NCBI RefSeq assembly: GCF_046614695.1
Contig: NZ_JBKKHQ010000011.1
Location: 1-45,900 of the forward strand
Direction: 5' to 3'
From: Pokkaliibacter sp046614695
GTDB taxonomy: Bacteria; Pseudomonadota; Gammaproteobacteria; Pseudomonadales; Balneatricaceae
DNA: 45,900 bases
Positions 40,941 through 45,900 of this stretch are shown here, piece after piece. Position 1 is the stretch's first letter, and the number at the start of each line of letters is the position of its first letter. The notes under the pieces were generated by a model. It did no database searches. It was not told where the DNA came from and saw only the letters and a list, made by a program, of their open reading frames with translations. A program made the translations under genes and the position numbers.

Positions 40941-42071
40941 TTACAGGTCGAAGTCGTCAAAGTCATCACTGTCGATACTGCTATCAATAGCACCGACAAG
41001 ATAAGAGCTAATTTCAGATTCCTGTGGGGCAACCTGAACATTGTCACTACTCAACCAACTGTTAATCCAGGGCAAAGGATTGGAAGTCACATTAAAGAGT
41101 GGCTCAAGACCTAACGCACGCATGCGCACTGTCGTGATGTACTCCACATACTGGCTAAGAATATTGGCATTGAGACCAATCATGGACCCGTCCTTGAACA
41201 GATACTTCGCCCACTCTTTTTCCTGCTCTGCCGCCTGGCGGAAAATCTCAACGACTTCGTCTTTGCACTCACGAGCAATCTCAACCATTTCAGGATCATC
41301 ACTGCCATTCGCCATCATCACCAGCATTTGCTGAGTGCCTGAAAGGTGTAGTGCTTCATCACGGGCAATGAACTTGATGATTTTCGCATTACCTTCCATC
41401 AACGCTCGTTCAGCAAAGGCAAAAGAGCAGGCAAAGCTGACATAGAAACGGATGGCTTCAAGGACGTTAACAGAAGCCAGAGTCAGATAAAGCTTCTTCT
41501 TCAGACAACGCAGATTGACCTGCTGCAACTGTCCAGCAACTTCGTATTCTCCCTCACCAGACAACATATAGTGACTGCTGCAGGCAATGAAATCGTCATA
41601 GTACTCAGTGACAGAAATCGCACGCTTAGTGATTTCCTCGTTCATCAGAATATCGTCAAATACCTTCCCCGGATCCGTCACAACGTTACGGATGATGTGG
41701 GTATAGCTTCGGCTGTGGATAGTCTCAGAGAAAGACCAGGTTTCAAGCCAGGTCTCAAGTTCAGGAAGCGAAACCACTGGCAGGAATGCCATGTTTGGTG
41801 AACGCCCCTGCACTGAATCAAGCAATGTCTGGTACTTTAGGTTACTCAAAAAGATGTGCTGTTCATGCGGAGGCAGCGACATAAAGTCCCGGCGATCTGT
41901 GGTGAGGTCAACCTCTTCAGGACGCCAGAAAAATGACAGCTGCTTTTCGATCAGGCGCTCAAAAATAGGATGTTTCTGCTGATCATAGCGCGCCACATTA
42001 ACTGTCTCTCCGAAGAACATGGGCTGCTTAAGATGATCATAGATTTTGCGATTAAACGTTGAGTACGCCAT
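40941..42071 (-). CDS. nrdB: Ribonucleoside-diphosphate reductase class Ia, beta subunit
   Basis: A 376-aa protein, the same length as E. coli NrdB. Iron ligands include D85, E116 and H119 (SFSETIHSRSYTHI), and E/H in ARDEALH; the radical tyrosine is Y123. The C-terminal tail that docks on NrdA ends EISSYLVGAIDSSIDSDDFDDFDL. The ATG at 42071 is used, giving MAYSTFN as in E. coli; an ATG 4 codons earlier is less likely. Aerobic and cytosolic. It is preceded by nrdA across a 95-bp gap with a strong hairpin. Confidence 0.96.
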   Translation of the reverse strand: MAYSTFNRKIYDHLKQPMFFGETVNVARYDQQKHPIFERLIEKQLSFFWRPEEVDLTTDRRDFMSLPPHEQHIFLSNLKYQTLLDSVQGRSPNMAFLPVVSLPELETWLETWSFSETIHSRSYTHIIRNVVTDPGKVFDDILMNEEITKRAISVTEYYDDFIACSSHYMLSGEGEYEVAGQLQQVNLRCLKKKLYLTLASVNVLEAIRFYVSFACSFAFAERALMEGNAKIIKFIARDEALHLSGTQQMLVMMANGSDDPEMVEIARECKDEVVEIFRQAAEQEKEWAKYLFKDGSMIGLNANILSQYVEYITTVRMRALGLEPLFNVTSNPLPWINSWLSSDNVQVAPQESEISSYLVGAIDSSIDSDDFDDFDL

Positions 42072-42097
42072 AGAAATTTGCATCCGTTAAACAATCA

Positions 42098-42124
42098 AGA
42101 ACACCCAGCATGACTGGGTGTTCT
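42098..42124 (-). other. 11-bp hairpin between nrdA and nrdB
   Basis: AGAACACCCAG (42098-42108) pairs perfectly with CTGGGTGTTCT (42114-42124) around 5 nt. A second weaker stem CGGCG/CGCCG lies nearby (about 42131-42148). No T tract follows on the minus strand, so the structure more likely slows decay or partly attenuates than terminates. Confidence 0.65.
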
Positions 42125-42166
42125 GCAACCTTGAGGGACCGGCGCCCTAAGACGCCGTGTCAGAGA

Positions 42167-44437
42167 TTAAAGCTTGCAGGCACCGCCTTCACAGCCGCCG
42201 CTTTCACCCTGGTCATCCTTCGCGCCATCACGAGTATTGTGATAATAGAGAGTTTTGACACCGAACTTATAAGCAGTGAGCAGGTCCTTCAGCAACAGCT
42301 TCATAGGTACCTTCTCACCTTCAAAGCGAGAGGGGTCATAATTGGTGTTAGAAGAAATCGCCTGATCGACGAATTTCTGCATGATCCCCACCAACTGCAA
42401 ATAACCATCGTTATTGGGGATTTTCCAAAGTAGCTCGTAATCGTCTTTCAGACGCTCATACTCAGGAACCACCTGCTTAAGAATCCCATCTTTACTAGCC
42501 TTCACGCTGACAAACCCACGAGGAGGCTCAATACCGTTGGTAGAGTTGGTAATCTGTGACGAAGTCTCGCAAGGCATAATCGCTGTAAGCGTAGAGTTAC
42601 GCAGGCCATGCTCAACAATAGACTTTCTGAGGGCATCCCAATCCAGATGCAGCGGCTCATTACAGTAGCTGTCGACATCTTTCTTATAAGTGTCGATCGG
42701 CATCAGTCCCTCAGAATAGAAGGTGTCTTCAAAGCCCGGGCACTTACCCTGCTCAATGGCGAGCTTATTAGAGGCTTTCAGCAAATAGAACTGAATCGCT
42801 TCAAAGGTACGGTGAGTCAGGCCATTAGCGGAACCGTCAGAGTAACGCACACCATGCTTCGCAAGATAGTAAGCAAAGTTGGTCACACCTACACCCAGCG
42901 TACGACGCTTGAATGAGCCAAGCTCCGCTGCAGGCAATGGATAGTCCTGATAGGTCAACAGGCTGTCCAGTGCACGTACAATCAGATCAGCCAGACCTTC
43001 CAACTCATCCAGATTGTCCAACGCACCTAAGTTAAAAGCAGACAAAGTACAAAGAGCAATCTCACCTTCAGGATCGCGCACATCATAAAGCGGGTTTGTC
43101 GGCAGAGTGATCTCCATACAAAGATTACTCTGGCGTACAGGCGCCTTTTTAGGATTGAAAGCAGAACGCGTATTACAGTGATCAACGTTTTGCAGATAAA
43201 TACGCCCAGTCTGAGCACGCTCTTGCGCAAACATGCTGAAAAGGTCGACTGCTTTGATCTGCTTCTTACGAATCGACTCGTCTTTCTCGTAGATATCGTA
43301 CAGACGTTCAAACTCTTCCTGATCGTCAAAGAACGCCTTATATAATCCTGGAACATCAGAAGGGCTGAAAAGTGTAATGCTTTGACCTTTAATCAGGCGC
43401 TGATACATCAGGCGGTTAAACTGGAAGGCATGGTCAACATGACGCGCACGGTTCTCTTCAACCCCACGGTTATTTTTCAATACCAGCAGCGATTCGACTT
43501 CCAGGTGCCAAATGGGATAGAACACGGTAGCCGCACCACCACGAACACCGCCCTGCGAACAGGATTTAACCGCTGTCTGCATATGCTTGACGAAGGGAAT
43601 CATGCCGGTGTGATAAGCCTCACCACCACGAATCGGGCTACCCAACGCACGAATGTTACCCATGTTCACGCCAATACCCGCACGCTGACTAACGTACTTG
43701 ACGATGGCCCCCGCTGTTGCATTGATGGAGTCCAGAGAGTCAGCGCATTCGATTAATACACAGGAGCTGAACTGACGCGTGGGTGTACGAACACCTGCCA
43801 TGATAGGAGTTGGCAGCGAGAGCTTGAACGTAGAGCATGCGTCGTAGAAGCGCTTAACATATTCAAGGCGCGTATCACGCGGATATTGTGAGAACAAGCA
43901 GGCAGCGACCAGCATATAAAGCTGCTGTGGGCTTTCATAGATAGCGCCTGTAACACGATTCTGGTTCAGGTATTTACCCTCCAGCTGTTTCACTGCCGCG
44001 TAGCTGAAGTTCATATCACGCCAGTGATCAAGATAACTATTCAGCTGATCAAACTCTTCAGGCGTGTAATCTTCCAGCAGGTGCTCGTCGTATCGACCTG
44101 CATCTACCATCGCAGAAACATGCCCAAACAGATGGGGCGGTTCAAACTGGCCAAACGCTTTCTTACGAAGGTGGAAAATAGCAAGACGGGCGGCGAGATA
44201 CTGATAGTCTGGAGCATCCTCTGAGATCAGGTCGGCAGCAGACTTGATCAAGGTCTCATGGATAGCGTCAGTCCGGATACCATCAAAAAACTGGATATGA
44301 GCACGCAGCTCTACCTGAGAAACAGAAACATTGGATAAGTTCTCTGCAGCCCAAGCAATGACACGGTGAATTTTGTCCAGATCGATAGGTTCCTGGCGTC
44401 CATCGCGCTTGGTGACCATGATGCCTTGCATGTTCAA
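42167..44437 (-). CDS. nrdA: Ribonucleoside-diphosphate reductase class Ia, alpha subunit
   Basis: A 756-aa catalytic subunit that reduces NDPs to dNDPs. The N-terminal ATP-cone (about 5-95: VTKRDG and HIQFFDGIRTDAIHETLIKSAADLISEDAPDYQYLAARLAI) gives overall dATP inhibition. The active site includes FSSCVLIE, QSNLCMEITLP and GIEPPRGFVSVKASKDGILKQVVP. The tail ends CEGGACKL with the redox cysteine pair. The start is taken as TTG 44437, because AGAGGA lies 8 nt upstream; ATG 44431, two codons later, is equally possible. It is the first gene of the nrd unit. Confidence 0.96.
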   Translation of the reverse strand: MNMQGIMVTKRDGRQEPIDLDKIHRVIAWAAENLSNVSVSQVELRAHIQFFDGIRTDAIHETLIKSAADLISEDAPDYQYLAARLAIFHLRKKAFGQFEPPHLFGHVSAMVDAGRYDEHLLEDYTPEEFDQLNSYLDHWRDMNFSYAAVKQLEGKYLNQNRVTGAIYESPQQLYMLVAACLFSQYPRDTRLEYVKRFYDACSTFKLSLPTPIMAGVRTPTRQFSSCVLIECADSLDSINATAGAIVKYVSQRAGIGVNMGNIRALGSPIRGGEAYHTGMIPFVKHMQTAVKSCSQGGVRGGAATVFYPIWHLEVESLLVLKNNRGVEENRARHVDHAFQFNRLMYQRLIKGQSITLFSPSDVPGLYKAFFDDQEEFERLYDIYEKDESIRKKQIKAVDLFSMFAQERAQTGRIYLQNVDHCNTRSAFNPKKAPVRQSNLCMEITLPTNPLYDVRDPEGEIALCTLSAFNLGALDNLDELEGLADLIVRALDSLLTYQDYPLPAAELGSFKRRTLGVGVTNFAYYLAKHGVRYSDGSANGLTHRTFEAIQFYLLKASNKLAIEQGKCPGFEDTFYSEGLMPIDTYKKDVDSYCNEPLHLDWDALRKSIVEHGLRNSTLTAIMPCETSSQITNSTNGIEPPRGFVSVKASKDGILKQVVPEYERLKDDYELLWKIPNNDGYLQLVGIMQKFVDQAISSNTNYDPSRFEGEKVPMKLLLKDLLTAYKFGVKTLYYHNTRDGAKDDQGESGGCEGGACKL

Positions 44438-44520
44438 GTTGTCTGTCCTCTCTGTAAGTCATCAACCGACTTGTACAGCATATGTTGCTTAGGCCATCTA
44501 GTAGCCTGAAGGCGACATGA

Positions 44521-44569
44521 GCACAAGATGTAGTAGGAGTATAGGAATAAGTCACACAATATAGGAGGG
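44521..44569 (-). promoter_or_regulatory. Candidate NrdR box pair upstream of nrdA
   Basis: Two 16-bp stretches, GCACAAGATGTAGTAG (44521-44536) and ACACAATATAGGAGGG (44554-44569), each match the NrdR consensus ACACWATATATWGTGT at 11 of 16 positions. They are 33 bp apart, about three helical turns, the usual spacing of paired NrdR sites. A -10-like TATACT (44543-44538 on the minus strand) lies between them. Individual matches are modest. Confidence 0.4.
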
Positions 44570-44798
44570 AGCACCACTCACTTCAAGACTTGATTTTTTA
44601 CTAAAGTCAGCGGCGCAGAACATCATCTTTGGGTAAAGTCCCAGCTGGTGCGGGGTGGCAAGAATACGCAAATCTGCCAACAAGTTTGTAATTTAATGTA
44701 AAAACAAAGCACAGTATTGTTTTTTAGCACTATTGGTAATCTAGACAGCACAGATTGTATTTACTGGCGCTTTAAAAATTAAAAAGCTTCGGAAAAGG

Positions 44799-44827
44799 TT
44801 TACAAACCGCCCAGATATCAATAGTAT
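44799..44827 (+). promoter_or_regulatory. Promoter of the tRNA-Tyr pair
   Basis: TTTACA (44799-44804), 17 bases, TAGTAT (44822-44827), then the GC-rich CGCGGCGTC typical of growth-rate-controlled stable RNA promoters. An A/T-rich stretch upstream (44770-44785) could act as an UP element. The first tRNA starts 17 nt downstream. Confidence 0.7.
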
Positions 44828-44844
44828 ACGCGGCGTCTCGCTGT

Positions 44845-44928
44845 GGTGGGGTTCCCGAGCGGCCAAAGGGATCAGACTGTAAATCTGACGCGTAAGCTTC
44901 GGTGGTTCGAATCCACCCCCCACCACCA
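44845..44928 (+). tRNA. tRNA-Tyr (anticodon GTA), copy 1
   Basis: An 84-nt class II tRNA with a long variable arm. The acceptor GGTGGGG pairs with CCCCACC, then A and encoded CCA. The anticodon arm CAGACTGTAAATCTG gives anticodon GTA. It closely follows E. coli tRNA-Tyr. Identical to copy 2. Confidence 0.97.
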
Positions 44929-44965
44929 CTGAGACAAAATGGCTAAAATACTATATTCCCCAGAT

Positions 44966-45049
44966 GGTGGGGTTCCCGAGCGGCCAAAGGGATCAGACTG
45001 TAAATCTGACGCGTAAGCTTCGGTGGTTCGAATCCACCCCCCACCACCA
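44966..45049 (+). tRNA. tRNA-Tyr (anticodon GTA), copy 2
   Basis: Identical in all 84 positions to copy 1, with CCA encoded, 37 bp downstream and on the same strand. The short A/T-rich spacer suggests a single precursor transcript. Confidence 0.97.
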
Positions 45050-45150
45050 TCAAAAATACTCTCTTTATATTTCTTGATTAAGTAACTCCATTCAGAAGTC
45101 ACTGACCAAAAATCATTCAAATATTTAATAACGCAATAACACTGCCCTCG

Positions 45151-45693
45151 TCACCAATTCGGATTAACAAGCGCAGTTAGTGTGTGATCCTCCCATCGAC
45201 CATTAATTTCCAGATACGCTCTCGCTTTCCCTTCAATTTCAAAGCCTAGACTCTCAAGCACAGAAGCACTTCGGTTATTTTCCGGCATATAGTTTGCCAT
45301 AATGCGGTGCATACGATATTCCTCAAACATAATAGGAATAAGAGCATTTAGAGCTTCTTTCATATAGCCCAGCCCCTGCTTTTCCTCATCTATTGCATAA
45401 CCCAAATGGCAAGCCTGAAAAGCTCCTCTGACAATATTTGAGAAGTTACAAATACCGACTATGCGCACCGACCCTCCCTCATGAAGCGTCCAAGAAAGGC
45501 CTGTCCCAGTTTCAACCCTACGCTTGCGTAGTAAGAGCTCCTGTTTCCAAAACAACTCGGTGTAGTAGAAATCGTCCCTCTTGGGCTCCCAAGAACACAG
45601 GTGCCTTCTGTTGCGCCAGTAAAAATCCTGTAGAGCAGCAGCCTCTTGCTCTACAGGCAAGCAAAGGCGCAGGCGTTCAGTTAAAACTGCCAC
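45151..45693 (-). CDS. rimJ: Ribosomal-protein alanine N-acetyltransferase RimJ
   Basis: A 180-aa GNAT acetyltransferase. It matches the RimJ style: LTERLRLCLP, NRRHLCSWEPKRDDFYY, GICNFSNIVRGAFQACHLGYAIDEEKQGLGYMKEAL (acetyl-CoA loop) and HRIMANYMPENNRSASVLESLGFEIEGKARAYLEINGRWEDHTLTAL. E. coli RimJ acetylates the N terminus of ribosomal protein S5. The start is GTG 45693, with AGGAGAGG just upstream. It lies between the tRNA-Tyr pair and tRNA-Thr, an unusual place for it. Confidence 0.9.
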   Translation of the reverse strand: MAVLTERLRLCLPVEQEAAALQDFYWRNRRHLCSWEPKRDDFYYTELFWKQELLLRKRRVETGTGLSWTLHEGGSVRIVGICNFSNIVRGAFQACHLGYAIDEEKQGLGYMKEALNALIPIMFEEYRMHRIMANYMPENNRSASVLESLGFEIEGKARAYLEINGRWEDHTLTALVNPNW

Positions 45694-45780
45694 TACCCTC
45701 TCCTAATAACTTAACCAGGAAAATTCCCAACTCAAAATGCGCGCAGCCAAAGACTAATTAATCTTCACAAATCAGCTTTA

Positions 45781-45818
45781 AAAATGAAAAAAGGCCCTGC
45801 TGTAAACAGCAGGGCCTT
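45781..45818 (-). terminator. Terminator of tRNA-Thr
   Basis: AAGGCCCTGCTG (45791-45802) and CAGCAGGGCCTT (45807-45818) form a perfect 12-bp stem with loop TAAA. On the minus strand it is followed by TTTTTTCATTTT, so it ends the tRNA-Thr transcript before rimJ. Confidence 0.92.
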
Positions 45819-45827
45819 TCTTGTTTA

Positions 45828-45900
45828 TGGAGCTCATGAGCAGACTTGAACTGCCGACCTCACCCTTACCAAGGGTGTGCTCTACCAACTGAGCTACATG
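45828..45900 (-). tRNA. tRNA-Thr (anticodon GGT), 5' end cut by the window
   Basis: On the minus strand the sequence carries TAGCTCAGTTGGTAGAGC (D arm), ACCCTTGGTAAGGGT (anticodon GGT), GTTCAAGTC (T arm) and the 3' acceptor CATGAGC plus T and CCA (plus-strand 45828-45830). The 5' strand of the acceptor should be GCTCATG; the window ends after CATG, so only about 3 nt are missing. Confidence 0.95.

Larger units (their letters stand above)
44438..44844. other. Gap between nrdA and tRNA-Tyr
   Basis: This 407-bp divergent gap carries, on the nrdA side, a candidate NrdR site pair with TATACT between the sites. On the tRNA side is a good tRNA promoter with an A/T-rich stretch upstream. The middle (about 44575-44740) contains no reading frame or structure I can support. 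Confidence 0.45.

Noticed and set aside
44845..45049. The two tRNA-Tyr copies as an attachment site of an integrated element
   Set aside because: Only 37 bp lie between them and no integrase or mobile gene is present; simple tandem duplication explains it.
44741..45120. Open reading frames antisense to the tRNA-Tyr genes (repeated HRSLRVRFT-like peptides)
   Set aside because: They repeat only because the two tRNA genes are identical; no ribosome-binding site or independent coding signal.

Overview
The window looks like a chromosomal segment of a motile gammaproteobacterium from the Oceanospirillales/Halomonadaceae-Pseudomonas side of the class. The clues are MotY, a Pseudomonas-type Dcd, a class II DAHP synthase, the Rnf complex next to nth, and sigma-54/sigma-28 flagellar promoters. 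This placement is inferred from gene content and protein style, not from a search. I see no insertion sequence, prophage, integrase or CRISPR array, and nearly all genes are core genes.

Layout. (1) 1-6180: tRNA-Arg, then a divergent flagellar block. flgA, flgM and flgN lie on the minus strand; cheR and flgBCDE on the plus strand. flgM has a sigma-28 promoter and flgB a sigma-54 promoter. The usual flgF-L continuation is absent and flgE ends at a terminator. (2) 6300-11530: an AraC-type regulator followed by a polyamine-type ABC importer (binding protein, ATPase, two permeases). (3) 11540-13350: a MarR regulator divergent from an SMR efflux protein across two near-identical 18-bp palindromes, then a Mn-type superoxide dismutase with a strong Fur box. 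(4) 13376-17603 on the minus strand: dcd, mrp, trmA and an HDOD response regulator, divergent from metG (17780-19807). (5) 20169-27003: rnfABCDGE-nth, with an RnfC carrying five tail repeats. (6) 27083-31360: the ydbH-ynbE-ydbL intermembrane lipid-transport genes and an MFS transporter. ydbH ends in an 11-C tract that could slip it in frame with ynbE. (7) 31449-36059: gloA and motY (with a sigma-28 promoter), rnt, a 2-Cys peroxiredoxin, grxD and argF. (8) 36196-40146: metR, an orphan RstA-like response regulator overlapping a small secreted protein of unknown function, and a class II DAHP synthase. (9) 40224-44437 on the minus strand: nrdA, nrdB, a YfaE-type ferredoxin and a small unknown membrane protein. 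(10) 44845-45900: two identical tRNA-Tyr genes, rimJ, and tRNA-Thr cut by the window edge.

How they fit together. Flagellar export and hook assembly (flg genes) and the stator ring protein MotY share sigma-28 control although they lie about 30 kb apart. Redox and oxidative-stress functions recur: Rnf electron transport, SodA, peroxiredoxin, Grx4, GloA, and the ferredoxin that serves ribonucleotide reductase. Translation genes (metG, trmA, rimJ, tRNAs) and nucleotide-pool genes (nrdAB, dcd) make up most of the rest.

The items most worth a second look are the poly-C ydbH/ynbE junction, the orphan response regulator with its overlapping periplasmic partner, the MarR operator set that seems to reach sodA, and the interrupted flagellar operon. 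I did not find a clearly new multi-gene system such as a new defence island.
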